Source: Candidatus Woesearchaeota archaeon (GTDB taxonomy: Archaea > Nanobdellota > Nanobdellia > Woesearchaeales > ARS49). Taken from it: 50,708 nucleotides of DNA. Where the stretch lies: NCBI GenBank assembly GCA_016203305.1, contig JACQMY010000039.1, positions 1 through 50,708 of the forward strand, given 5' to 3'. Shown here piece by piece: positions 15,916 through 23,535 of the stretch (positions are counted from its first letter, which is position 1; every line of letters begins with the position of its first letter). The translations under genes and the position numbers were made by a program. Under the pieces are notes generated by a model that saw only the letters and a list, made by a program, of their open reading frames with translations, did not search any database and had not been told where the DNA came from.

Positions 15916-16302
15916 ATGAAAACAAAAACGATCCAAAAAGCAGTGCTCAAAAAAGGCGAAAAATACCTTATCCTGCTGCGCTCAAAACAAGCACGATTCT
16001 ATCCTGAACACTGGGACTTCCCCGGAGGTAATCTCGAAGAAAAAGAACACCCCCTTCACGGCGTTGAACGGGAGGTATTCGAAGAAACAGGCCTCAAAGT
16101 CAAGGCTCTGAAACCAGTTACCGCCTTCGATGAATACGAAAACAACACCCGCTACCATTTCATCACGTACTCAACCACCATACTCTCTGGCGAGTTCCAA
16201 TTAAGTTCCGAACACACCGCGTTCAGATGGGCAACAAAAGATGAAATCCTTTCCCTTCAAATCGAGCCCTTCATTGCAGCATATTTTAAGAAAAACCCTT
16301 AG
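15916..16302 (+). CDS. Nudix hydrolase
   Basis: The 128 residues contain a perfect Nudix box (about residues 36-58): GGNLEEKE, seven residues, then REVFEETGL. The aromatic WDFPGG start and HFITYSTTI strand fit the Nudix fold. It should cleave a nucleoside diphosphate linked to another group. Candidates include oxidised nucleotides or NDP-sugars, which sequence alone does not resolve. The stop overlaps the convergent PIN gene by a few bases. Confidence 0.88.
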   Translation: MKTKTIQKAVLKKGEKYLILLRSKQARFYPEHWDFPGGNLEEKEHPLHGVEREVFEETGLKVKALKPVTAFDEYENNTRYHFITYSTTILSGEFQLSSEHTAFRWATKDEILSLQIEPFIAAYFKKNP

Positions 16303-16651
16303 CCCTTCCACCATTCAATCCTTAGCTCTGGAAAAATTTCTTGCACGTATTTGAAATCCTTATCTTTAGTCACAACAACAGCAGAACGGTTCAAACACAT
16401 CGCCGCGATCAAAACATCAATTGTCCAATCATCGTTCCTCTCTTAAGAAGGTGAGCAGCAATCTCAACTGCTCTTGCAAAATCACCCGTGACAGGAAAGA
16501 GTACATCAAAATCACGATCCTTACAGGGTGGATACTCAATCGCGGTAAACACAGTTATTACTCCGCTCTTCGCATGAACCGCTACGGATGTATCAAGTAT
16601 CTTGCCCGCTTCTTGTCCTTCTCCCGTATCTTCTTCGTAAACTCTATCCAT
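16299..16651 (-). pseudogene. PIN-domain toxin (VapC-like), frameshifted
   Basis: The first frame (to 16409) holds KILDTSVAV with the first PIN aspartate, then VITVFTAIEYPP and DFARAVEIAAHLLKRG. It then stops. The adjoining frame continues DDWTIDVLIAAMCLNRSAVVVTKDKDF...EWWKG to TAA at 16301, supplying the other acidic residues of the PIN RNase site. One missing or extra base near LLKRG joins them. PIN toxins cleave RNA, often tRNA or rRNA. The 5' end overlaps the antitoxin gene. Whether the frameshift is biological or an assembly error cannot be told here. Confidence 0.7.
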
Positions 16652-16851
16652 TCCTTCTCGCTCACCTTATCGATCGCCTCGCGCGTCTCTGGCGAAACCA
16701 ACCTGAAAAACTCCTTAACATGCATGCTCTTTTTCAAAAGCTTGGTGCGCTCAATAATGCGCTCTCGTGCAACCTCGCTCCACTTAATTTCAGGATGCTT
16801 TTTCATCTCCCTGTACACTTCATCCGGAATGCTCAAAGTTATATGTGCCAT
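16582..16851 (-). CDS. Ribbon-helix-helix antitoxin of the PIN toxin
   Basis: The ORF opens at 16911, but ATG at 16851 gives MAHITLSIPDEVYREMKKHP, a typical ribbon-helix-helix start (one strand, then helices), about 89 residues. The charged C-terminus (FTKKIREKDKKRARYL) would bind and neutralise the toxin. It precedes and overlaps the PIN frame, the vapBC order. The antitoxin is intact even though the toxin frame is broken. Confidence 0.78.
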   Translation of the reverse strand: MAHITLSIPDEVYREMKKHPEIKWSEVARERIIERTKLLKKSMHVKEFFRLVSPETREAIDKVSEKEWIEFTKKIREKDKKRARYLIHP

Positions 16852-16888
16852 ACATATTGTACATAACTGACATATTTGAATACTTTTC

Positions 16889-16947
16889 CTATTCGCGCGC
16901 GTACTCTTCAAACTTGTACGTTCTCAGGATACCTAGCTCGTGGTCAA
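16889..16947 (-). pseudogene. C-terminal remnant of an Lrp/AsnC regulator
   Basis: Just after the hicA stop the minus strand encodes DHELGILRTYKFEEYARE and a stop. This aligns with the end of the intact Lrp protein 540 nt upstream (WRGFLVLRMHKFEEYALE), at the DNA level too (TCTTCAAACTTGT in both). Only this tail remains. HicAB lies between the fragment and the intact gene, suggesting insertion or recombination within a tandem lrp pair. Confidence 0.6.
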
Positions 16948-17160
16948 TTAGAAATTCACATCCTCTCTTGTGAGACCTGCCTGCGTCATAATCGCCCGCA
17001 GAGTTCCTCTGTCTAGCTCGGCATGTTGTGGGACGCTCGTCTGGGCAAATGGACTGTCACGGCGCATGATCACGTGACTTCCCACACGGTGCTTGACATA
17101 GAAACCTTTCTTTGAAAGAATTTTTACCAGATCTGCGCCAGAGATTCTTGGAAGCTTCAT
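16948..17160 (-). CDS. hicA: HicA-type mRNA interferase toxin
   Basis: The 70 residues match HicA/YcfA, a small dsRNA-binding-like fold: LPRISGADLVKILSKKGF, then the catalytic-histidine strand GSHVIMRRD and VPQHAELDRGTLRAIMTQAGL. The toxin cleaves mRNA. Its ATG overlaps the hicB stop by 4 nt, so the antitoxin is translated first. All expected motifs are intact. Confidence 0.92.
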   Translation of the reverse strand: MKLPRISGADLVKILSKKGFYVKHRVGSHVIMRRDSPFAQTSVPQHAELDRGTLRAIMTQAGLTREDVNF

Positions 17161-17363
17161 GCCTCGGCAAGCATCAAACTTTCGGTTTCAGGAGGAACGG
17201 GAAGGTTATCTTTCTCAAGAGCTTCGATGTACGCTTGAATAGCCTCTCTGATGTTTTCACGAGCTTGCTCCACTGTCTTTCCTTGACTTACGCAACCCGG
17301 AAGAGTTGGACATTCCGCAATCCAATAACCATCTTCACCTTTGAATATGATAACACGTCTCAT
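17157..17363 (-). CDS. hicB: HicB-type antitoxin
   Basis: The protein of about 68 residues shows the partial RNase H-like HicB fold: MRRVIIFKGEDGYWIAECPTLPGCVSQGKTVEQARENIREAIQAYI. The PGC-SQG and ENIREAI motifs are characteristic. The ORF track starts three codons earlier (17372); ATG at 17363 fits family alignments better. No DNA-binding domain is fused, so this is the short form. It pairs with hicA by a 4-nt overlap. Confidence 0.9.
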   Translation of the reverse strand: MRRVIIFKGEDGYWIAECPTLPGCVSQGKTVEQARENIREAIQAYIEALEKDNLPVPPETESLMLAEA

Positions 17364-17425
17364 CGAGAACACTGAGCTTGCCCGCTATATTAAACTTTCT
17401 TGAGCTCGAGTTATGTCTTTAACTC

Positions 17426-17920
17426 CTACTCCAATGCGTATTCTTCAAACTTGTGCATTCTTAAGACGAGAAATCCACGCCAGTCTGCAATAATGGTCTT
17501 GAATTTTTGACGAATGTCTTGCGAGATTTGCTCTAGTTCTGAGGTATTTTTCGCAATAATCACGCACGTTAAATCATAATCACCCATTAACGAGAGAAGA
17601 TCTATCACTCTTGGATGGCTTTTCAAATGAGCAATGAATGCAACAGTATCTTCCTGACTGTTATTGTGCAGCTTGATTTTAACGTCTGCGACTAAAGGAT
17701 AGCCAACCGCCTTTGGGTTTATAAAGGCACCAACGTGCATGACGTTCTTTTCCTGCATACGTTCAATTCTTGCCTTAACTGTATCAATTGCCACATTGAG
17801 CTTTTTGGCAAGATTCGTCAGGCTAACTCTTCCGTCCCTTTGTAGTGCTCTTAGGATAACCTTGTCCTTCTCGTCTAACGGCTCTAGATTTTCCATCAAA
17901 CCAGGCTTTTCCACTACCAT
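17426..17920 (-). CDS. Lrp/AsnC family transcriptional regulator
   Basis: The 164 residues have an N-terminal winged helix (LDEKDKVILRALQRDGRVSLTNLAKKLNVAIDTVKARIERM) and a RAM/AsnC ligand-sensing domain (LVADVKIKL..., MGDYDLTCVI). Such proteins form octamers and often regulate amino-acid or energy genes. The C-terminal MHKFEEYALE is duplicated as a fragment beyond hicA. A TATA-like ATTTAAAATT lies upstream at 17941-17953. The start may be 17920 or the ATG at 17896. Confidence 0.9.
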   Translation of the reverse strand: MVVEKPGLMENLEPLDEKDKVILRALQRDGRVSLTNLAKKLNVAIDTVKARIERMQEKNVMHVGAFINPKAVGYPLVADVKIKLHNNSQEDTVAFIAHLKSHPRVIDLLSLMGDYDLTCVIIAKNTSELEQISQDIRQKFKTIIADWRGFLVLRMHKFEEYALE

Positions 17921-18035
17921 AAATCGTAATAAATCGAGTTTCTATTTAAAATTATCTATAAAATATAGAAAAATAATGGAAAATTATAATAATATCTAAT
18001 GTACTACTTACTTGTAGTGAAAAACTACGGAGACA

Positions 18036-18043
18036 AAAGGTGA
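18036..18043 (+). promoter_or_regulatory. Shine-Dalgarno site before the interrupted gene
   Basis: AAAAGGTGA directly precedes ATG at 18044, and AATTATAATAATATC (17982-17996) is a plausible TATA box. The signals support a former gene start at 18044, far upstream of the ATG at 18410 that the ORF track uses. Confidence 0.5.
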
Positions 18044-18409
18044 ATGAAAATGACCAACGAAAAAACAACCAAATTCAAACCAGCAACAAGCACCTCTGAA
18101 GGCATCAAAATCTGCCAAGGAGACGCGTATTTGTGAGGAACGGAAGATGACTGCGACGCGCACCAGAAAGAAAGCGAGAAAGGCGCTATCCCCTCAATTC
18201 GCTAAGAAGGCATTCAAGCCACATCCATCCCCAACAGTACAACGGAACGCTTCAAAAACCTTGATTGGGAAGAGACTCCACCAAACCAACCAGGCCCGGA
18301 AGAGCACCAGCACATTGTAGAACGAGCTAAGAGAATCGATCTTCGCGACACAAGCGCACTCGACACAACTGATTCACAGCTGCAAACATGTCCCCCAGTT
18401 CACCAAGCC
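18044..18409 (+). pseudogene. 5' part of the large unknown gene, with two in-frame stops
   Basis: From ATG at 18044 the frame reads MKMTNEKTTKFKP... for 30 codons, hits TGA at 18134, continues GTEDDCDAH... to TAA at 18203, and then runs open into the 728-residue ORF in the same frame (18410 - 18044 = 366). After TAA it encodes ERFKNLDWEETPP and HIVERAKRIDLRD, versions of repeats found inside the main protein, so this DNA was coding. It looks like an inactivated N-terminus. Readthrough is possible but needs evidence. A 57-codon ORF in another frame (ATG 18147) is probably a shadow. Confidence 0.55.
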
Positions 18410-20596
18410 ATGTGGGTTGAAAGAAAAGGTACCAGTTTTACCATTTACAACGCACCCTGTCTTGGAAACCTGACCTTCATCTACCGTCCCTACCGGGGAG
18501 AAAGAGGGGTTGTTTTGAGTAGACTCCTAAATGCCCAAGGCGGAAGACTACAGAGCCTTGCTGAAGCCATCGTTGTAAGAGCAGCCATTGCCAACGATCG
18601 ACGCGCTCGCCAACAGAGCTTTCAAGACCCTGATTTAGAACGTATGATTTCTCTCGAACGGTCTGATGGACGCCCATATTCTGAAGTGCATTGGACTTAT
18701 AAGAATCCCAATACTAAAGCAAAAGAAAGACTCCTTCCCGCATATAAACAACAATTGGCCTTCTGGGAAAAAAGTGAAAACTACCAGCACACGCGCACCG
18801 TATCAATAAAATTCAAAGACGGTGACAACTATGTTCAAGCTTTCGCAGAACTCGGCACTGATAAAAAAAGTCAAGAACTTCTCAAAAGAATTGATGGCAC
18901 TTTACCTATATCACTTGATGATCCGCTTGTTGCCAAACTTGTTCAAACTGCACGAGAAAACAAAAGAATTACACTGCTCCGCAGATGTACTCGATCCAAA
19001 GAGGAGTTTGAATGGCATGACCGTGAAATCCTACTTCGGACAAACTGGTTGGAATATTCCATAGAACGAGAAAATGGCAGCTCTCAATATGGATCTAGCA
19101 GCACTGTGATTGCTGCAATTGGCAGCCAGGAAATTGCCGAACTCAATGCACAACACCTACGAGAAGCGCACAGAGAAGAGGAGCAAAAGAACCAAAAATT
19201 GTATCCTGACTGGAAATCAAGACTGCCAGCACCAGCAGGCATACTAGAATATACCATCGAAGGATTTGAAAACAGTTTGAACACCCATCAAAAAACAGCA
19301 GAATATTTTATTAGAGAACATAAAGGTGAATATCCAGAATATGAAAAAATGTCAAAACTTTTCAAAGGAGACCGACAAAAAATAGCACTCATCAACATTG
19401 TTGGTATTGGAGGCGGGAATTCCCCCAACCACTGCCTTTTCCAAACAGTTATTGACGCAACTGCCCGCGCTTATCCTGCTGGAGACGCAAGCCTCGTACT
19501 CACCACTGCGCATATCGCAAGCCTTCAGCAGACGACCGGCCACGCTGTGCACCCTGACAATACCCAGCATACCTCCCACTCCATTCAGGATGGTATTGAA
19601 AAAAGATTCAAGAACATTGAATTGAATGACTGCGCACCATCAAAGCCATCCCCGGAAGACTTTTCACGCATCAAAAAACGATTCAAAAATCTGAACTTAG
19701 AACCATACCGCCCAACCCCGCCTTCAAAAGACGATATTGATTACATTGTAGAACGAGCAAAAAAACTTGACTTAGAGCCATGCACTCCAAACCCGGCTCA
19801 AGAAGACACGCAACAGATCAAAAAACGATTTAGAAAACTTGAATTTGATGATGTTTCTCCTCTTGAAAAAATCACTCGACAACTCCAAACAAATTACCGC
19901 GCGCCAACCAATCCCGTCCAAGGATGGCGTGCAGAACGACAAGACTTAACAGAAAAAAATAAGCAAACCGTCTTGAACGAATTGAAAAAACTGTTGCCAA
20001 TCGCTGGAGAATATTACGCAGACCAGCAGCCTGCTTTCTTCACAAGCGACGAGGATGCATTTAATGGATTTCAAATGCGCTGGTGCGATAACAATTACAA
20101 ACCACACAACACTGAAGAAAAAGCATTAGCAAAAAAAGTTCACACTGCCCTGAACAAGCTAGGCCCCGAGCGCGACAGTGTAGATGATGTCGGTCGAGGT
20201 CCTCGAGAACAATACCGCTCTGGACATAGCAAGAAGGTGTTTGCTATTGACCAAAATGGAGATCTCGCAATTAGACACCATCATGTCTTTGAACATGGAA
20301 GCGCCACCTCTTGTTACCAATCTTATACGTATGTCGCTGCAGGATTTGATCTCGAAGAGACACATTTCAACCCTAAAGGAGAATTGATAACCGCAAAGGG
20401 ACCAGACGGTTTACGCATCTTGTGGTCCAAAATAGGGTGCAATCCAACATACAATCGCGTCCAACTCCTCGGACTAAAAAACAAAAAACTCCTCCCTCCT
20501 GCCAGACGACTTTTGCGCAGCGGAAACATCGTCTACGCACAACACTCGGATAGAGAAGTTGCTGCGTACCATTTGACTTTGCAAACACTACTTTAA
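18410..20596 (+). CDS. Large protein of unknown function with KRFKN/ERAKK repeats
   Basis: The 728 residues match no family I recognise, and no signal peptide or membrane helix is visible. In the middle (about 395-480) four related units recur at about 25-residue spacing: EKRFKNIEL, KKRFKNLNLEP, VERAKKLDLEP and KKRFRKLEF, separated by proline-rich linkers (PTPPSKDD, TPNPAQED). Upstream is INIVGIGGGNSPNH, and near 620 is AIRHHHVFEHG, a His-rich strand. The ATG at 18410 has no ribosome-binding site, and the frame is open back to a stop at 18203, so the true start is doubtful. Toxin-antitoxin genes flank it. It may be a lineage-specific accessory gene. Confidence 0.6.
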   Translation: MWVERKGTSFTIYNAPCLGNLTFIYRPYRGERGVVLSRLLNAQGGRLQSLAEAIVVRAAIANDRRARQQSFQDPDLERMISLERSDGRPYSEVHWTYKNPNTKAKERLLPAYKQQLAFWEKSENYQHTRTVSIKFKDGDNYVQAFAELGTDKKSQELLKRIDGTLPISLDDPLVAKLVQTARENKRITLLRRCTRSKEEFEWHDREILLRTNWLEYSIERENGSSQYGSSSTVIAAIGSQEIAELNAQHLREAHREEEQKNQKLYPDWKSRLPAPAGILEYTIEGFENSLNTHQKTAEYFIREHKGEYPEYEKMSKLFKGDRQKIALINIVGIGGGNSPNHCLFQTVIDATARAYPAGDASLVLTTAHIASLQQTTGHAVHPDNTQHTSHSIQDGIEKRFKNIELNDCAPSKPSPEDFSRIKKRFKNLNLEPYRPTPPSKDDIDYIVERAKKLDLEPCTPNPAQEDTQQIKKRFRKLEFDDVSPLEKITRQLQTNYRAPTNPVQGWRAERQDLTEKNKQTVLNELKKLLPIAGEYYADQQPAFFTSDEDAFNGFQMRWCDNNYKPHNTEEKALAKKVHTALNKLGPERDSVDDVGRGPREQYRSGHSKKVFAIDQNGDLAIRHHHVFEHGSATSCYQSYTYVAAGFDLEETHFNPKGELITAKGPDGLRILWSKIGCNPTYNRVQLLGLKNKKLLPPARRLLRSGNIVYAQHSDREVAAYHLTLQTLL

Positions 20597-21100
20597 ATCT
20601 TTCGTTGTGTGTTCATTCACTTGTTCAAGCAAGTAATTGTACACGTCAATCGTAAAGAAATAGCCTTCATTACTTAGCTTCACAAGACCGTTTTTGAATT
20701 GTTCTCTGTTCAACAGTTTTTTCTTGAGAAGCATGAGCAAAATGCGTGTTGTTCGAATAGGTTCTATTCCCATAATCCTACAGCACTCGACTGCTTCTTT
20801 ATCATCAACAAGCATTTGGTGAATTTTCTCTTGCAAACAAAGTTGTAAAGCGCTTCTTTCGCCCTCGTGCAAGTTTTTGAAATCTTTTCCTCTTTTTGAA
20901 ACCACTCTTTGCTTGATAAAACCAGAACTCACGAACTGCTCAAGAACAACTACTTCTTTGAACCCCTCTTTTTTTCCAATGGTGATAACCTCTTCGTACA
21001 CCTCTGTTGGGATAATGATCTTTGTATACAGTTTTTGAACCAATTCAAGAACATTGAGCTTTGCGAGAAAAATCAAAGGCGATGAATCGCTTACAATCAT
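20588..21100 (-). CDS. DUF3368 PIN-like toxin
   Basis: The 170 residues begin IVSDSSPLIFLAKLNVL, the DUF3368 signature with the first PIN aspartate. Further acidic residues follow in LHEGERSALQLC (E) and MLVDDKEAVECC (D-D), which complete a PIN RNase site, then IEPIRTTRILL. Partner antitoxins are UPF0175 proteins, as here, with a 4-nt overlap. The stop overlaps the end of the convergent 728-residue gene by 9 nt. Confidence 0.88.
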   Translation of the reverse strand: MIVSDSSPLIFLAKLNVLELVQKLYTKIIIPTEVYEEVITIGKKEGFKEVVVLEQFVSSGFIKQRVVSKRGKDFKNLHEGERSALQLCLQEKIHQMLVDDKEAVECCRIMGIEPIRTTRILLMLLKKKLLNREQFKNGLVKLSNEGYFFTIDVYNYLLEQVNEHTTKDLK

Positions 21101-21399
21101 CCAAACACCGCTTTCACTTCTTCTTGTGCCTCTTCACGCGTGTATTCCATACCTATTTTTCTCTTTTTAACCTCATCCAAAAACTTCCAAAGAGACAGAC
21201 CAGCCAGTTGAGCGGCCTTCCAAAGCGTGGCTTTTCCTTCCTTGTACTTCTGTATTGACATCTCCAGCTTTGCTTCTTTGAGCCCTTGTAAAATAAGTGC
21301 TCGAATGACCTCGGTCTTACCAGTATGTCTGGCTTTTGCCAATAGTTTGATGTCCTGCGCGGTTTCCTCTGGAATTCTTGCCGATATGAGTTCTGTCAT
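21097..21399 (-). CDS. UPF0175 antitoxin
   Basis: About 100 residues. The N-terminal TELISARIPEETAQDIKLLAKARHTGKTEVIRALI is a ribbon-helix-helix DNA-binding segment, and the C-terminal EGKATLWKAAQLAGLSLWKFLDEV is the UPF0175 helix-turn-helix. It should repress its operon and neutralise the DUF3368 toxin. The track start (21408) is a TTG; the ATG at 21399 is preferred. Confidence 0.85.
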   Translation of the reverse strand: MTELISARIPEETAQDIKLLAKARHTGKTEVIRALILQGLKEAKLEMSIQKYKEGKATLWKAAQLAGLSLWKFLDEVKKRKIGMEYTREEAQEEVKAVFG

Positions 21400-21506
21400 C
21401 GTATACAAATGATGTTAGATGTGCACATATAAAAATGTTGCGAATAATGAAACTGTAGCTTCCCCTTCCGCAATTTTTATTAACAAACACGCTTACCCTC
21501 AACTCC

Positions 21507-22046
21507 ATGAGCATCGCAACAAAAACAGGTGACAAAGGAGAGACGTCTTTGATTGGTGGGGAGCGCGTTCGTAAGAATGACGTTCGCATAGAAGCATACG
21601 GCACGGTTGACGAGCTGAATGCAGCCATTGGAGTTTCATTATGCTATGTGACGGACCAAAAAATACGGGAATCGCTAAGCCAAATACAACACCAACTGTT
21701 CACAATAGGAGCAGAATTAGCAGCATTAACATCAAAAAAGCTAACAATGACTTTGCCAAGAATAACCTCTGAACACACTGCCTATCTGGAAAAACTACTC
21801 TACCCGCTCGAACAAGAGCTACCAACACAAAAAGCATTCATACTCCCCCACGGAACAGAAGCAGGAGCGCATTTACACCTCGCACGCACAATATGCAGAA
21901 GAGCAGAACGCGCCCTCCTCGCCTGCCAACAACACACCCCTGATCCAGAAATCACAAAGTACCTCAACCGGCTAGGAGATTTACTATTCCTCTTCGCGCG
22001 TAAAGAAAACCACGGCAAAATGCCTGAAGAGGAAGTTAGGTATTAG
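21507..22046 (+). CDS. Cob(I)alamin adenosyltransferase, PduO type
   Basis: The 179 residues match the PduO/MMAB family: TKTGDKGETSLIGGERVRKND (ATP-binding N-terminus), EAYGTVDELNAAIG, and the C-terminal RTICRRAERALLA...YLNRLGDLLFLFAR. It transfers adenosine from ATP to cobalamin, making the cofactor for class II ribonucleotide reductase, present 5.7 kb upstream. The last codons (GAA GTT AGG TAT TAG GCA) merge into a TAGG repeat tract, so the C-terminus EEVRY may derive from the repeat. Confidence 0.93.
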   Translation: MSIATKTGDKGETSLIGGERVRKNDVRIEAYGTVDELNAAIGVSLCYVTDQKIRESLSQIQHQLFTIGAELAALTSKKLTMTLPRITSEHTAYLEKLLYPLEQELPTQKAFILPHGTEAGAHLHLARTICRRAERALLACQQHTPDPEITKYLNRLGDLLFLFARKENHGKMPEEEVRY

Positions 22047-22115
22047 GCATTAGGAAGAAGGCTGTTGGCTATTGGTACTAATGGCTAAAAGCTAGCGATA
22101 GTAGGACGAAGGCAA
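22037..22115. repeat. Dispersed TAGG/AAGG tract at the adenosyltransferase stop
   Basis: TTAGGTATTAGGCATTAGGAAGAAGG, then TTGGCTATTGG and AGTAGGACGAAGGC. The tract starts in the last codons of the gene and supplies its TAG. GGACGAAGGC recurs at 28.53 kb. Confidence 0.6.
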
Positions 22116-22153
22116 GCATAAAATTAATAAACGGTTTCTAAATAAGACAGCCA

Positions 22154-22300
22154 ATGCACGTTGACAAACAACTCACGCAACACCTCATAAGCCAACCAGG
22201 ATTCGACCCCTGCACTATATGCGGAATGCCCATGCTGGCAAACAAGTGCAAAATTCTTTGCATGCACTGCGGGTTTAAAAGAGACTGTTCGGATAGTTAA
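22154..22300 (+). CDS. 48-residue zinc-binding protein (not in the ORF track)
   Basis: ATG 22154 to TAA 22298 encodes MHVDKQLTQHLISQ followed by CTICGMPM, KCKILCMHCGF and KRDCSD. Two CxxC pairs (CTIC, CMHC) plus two further cysteines indicate a zinc ribbon. A TATA-like AATTAATAAAC (22122-22132) lies 22-32 nt upstream, consistent with a leaderless gene. Very small proteins of this pattern are known to me from DPANN genomes, without assigned function. A role in transcription or translation is only a guess. Confidence 0.7.
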   Translation: MHVDKQLTQHLISQPGFDPCTICGMPMLANKCKILCMHCGFKRDCSDS

Positions 22301-22377
22301 TGACTGTTTTTGATATTCGTTATTCGCCACCTAAAATCTTAAATACACAACACGCAATGAATAATCAGGGGTAAAAA

Positions 22378-23034
22378 ATGGGTGCATTAAACCAGCCAGA
22401 ACAAGTAGTGCTCACGTACGAAACACTCTACGAACACCTCCGCAAAGAAAAAACAAGAGAAGAACTGCAAAAAGTAGAGCCCAACTTCCACCAGGACGTT
22501 CTATACTATTTGAAAGACAAACAACAAGCATACGATGAAAGCTTGACCAAAAACGACATCTTCAGCCAAAGCGAGCGCGACAAACTCCACATCCAACTCG
22601 CAAACATCAAAAAAATACTAAGAGACCTCTACGACATAAGAGAAAGAAAAATAATCAACATGGCAGTCAACAGCAGCAGAATCAAAACACACATAATAGA
22701 CACTGCAAACCTCCTACCACCAGAACAAAGCCTCTTCCAAAGCATACATGCAGTATTAAGCCAACACCGAACAGGAATTGTTAACAGAATGCTTGAGCTA
22801 CGCGAACCTGAACTTCTGCCAGTCGTGCTACCCGTTCCTGAAATGAAAGCGCCAGAAACCTTTGTTGAGCCGGCGTTGCCAACCAAAAAACACGTCAAAT
22901 TCCTAGACAACATCGAACAATTCGTAGGCGAAGAACTCGAAATGTACGGGCCCTACGCAACAAACGACGAAGCAGAACTACCATGCGAACTTGCCGAGAT
23001 CCTCATTTCTCAAGGAAAAGCAGTGGAACTATGA
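22378..23034 (+). CDS. GINS complex subunit (Gins51-like)
   Basis: The 218 residues start with an A-domain, LTYETLYEHLRKEKTREELQKV, followed by a helical region (KKILRDLYDIRERKIINMAV), a linker of about 30 residues, and the small B-domain VKFLDNIEQFVGEELEMYGPYATNDEAELPCELAEILISQG. A-then-B order is that of Gins51 (Sld5/Psf1-like). GINS links the MCM helicase to the replisome. The stop overlaps the peroxiredoxin start by 4 nt. Confidence 0.85.
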   Translation: MGALNQPEQVVLTYETLYEHLRKEKTREELQKVEPNFHQDVLYYLKDKQQAYDESLTKNDIFSQSERDKLHIQLANIKKILRDLYDIRERKIINMAVNSSRIKTHIIDTANLLPPEQSLFQSIHAVLSQHRTGIVNRMLELREPELLPVVLPVPEMKAPETFVEPALPTKKHVKFLDNIEQFVGEELEMYGPYATNDEAELPCELAEILISQGKAVEL

Positions 23035-23488
23035 ACCAAGGAGACAACGCGCCAGATTTCACATTAAAAGATGCAAATGAAAAAGACGTCTCTCTGTCTG
23101 ATTTCAAAGGCAAGAACGTCGTTCTATACTTTTACCCAAAAGACAACACACCAGGATGCACAATAGAAGCAATTGATTTCTCCGCGCTCAAGCAAGAATT
23201 CGCCAATAACGATACTGTTGTTCTAGGAATAAGCAAAGACACATGCAGCAGCCACCAAAAATTTATAGACAAACAAGGCCTAACAATAAACCTACTTTCA
23301 GATCCTGACGCCAGCGTACAAAAAAATATGACGTCTGGAAACCATTGAAATTCCTGGGTAGAGAATATCTGGGAACGCAACGAAGTACATTCTTAATAGA
23401 CAAAAAAGGAACAATTGCGCGCACCTGGCCAAAAGTCAGCCCAAAAGGACACGCAAAAGAAGTCCTGGAAGCGGTTAAATCGCTCTAA
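23031..23488 (+). pseudogene. bcp: Bcp-type peroxiredoxin, frameshifted in an A7 run
   Basis: The true start is ATG at 23031 (MNQGDNAPDFTLKDAN), overlapping GINS. The catalytic site PKDNTPGCTIEAIDF has the peroxidatic Cys, but the usual second Cys five residues on is Ile. At 23320-23326 a run of seven A shifts the frame, giving a stop at 23346. One more A restores QKKYDVWKPLKFLGRE...STFLIDKKG through TAA at 23486, about 153 residues. Homopolymer miscounting is a likely cause. Bcp reduces peroxides using thiols. Confidence 0.8.
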
Positions 23489-23535
23489 GCTGGCGAATAG
23501 CAAGCTTTTTAAACCCCCCTTCTCCCACGAGCAAT

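Noticed and set aside
18147-18320. 57-codon basic ORF (ATG 18147) upstream of the large unknown gene
   Set aside because: The DNA is better explained by the other frame, which encodes repeats of the main protein.
16000-21500. Prophage or integrated plasmid
   Set aside because: Toxin-antitoxin genes are present, but there is no integrase, terminase, capsid or replication initiator.
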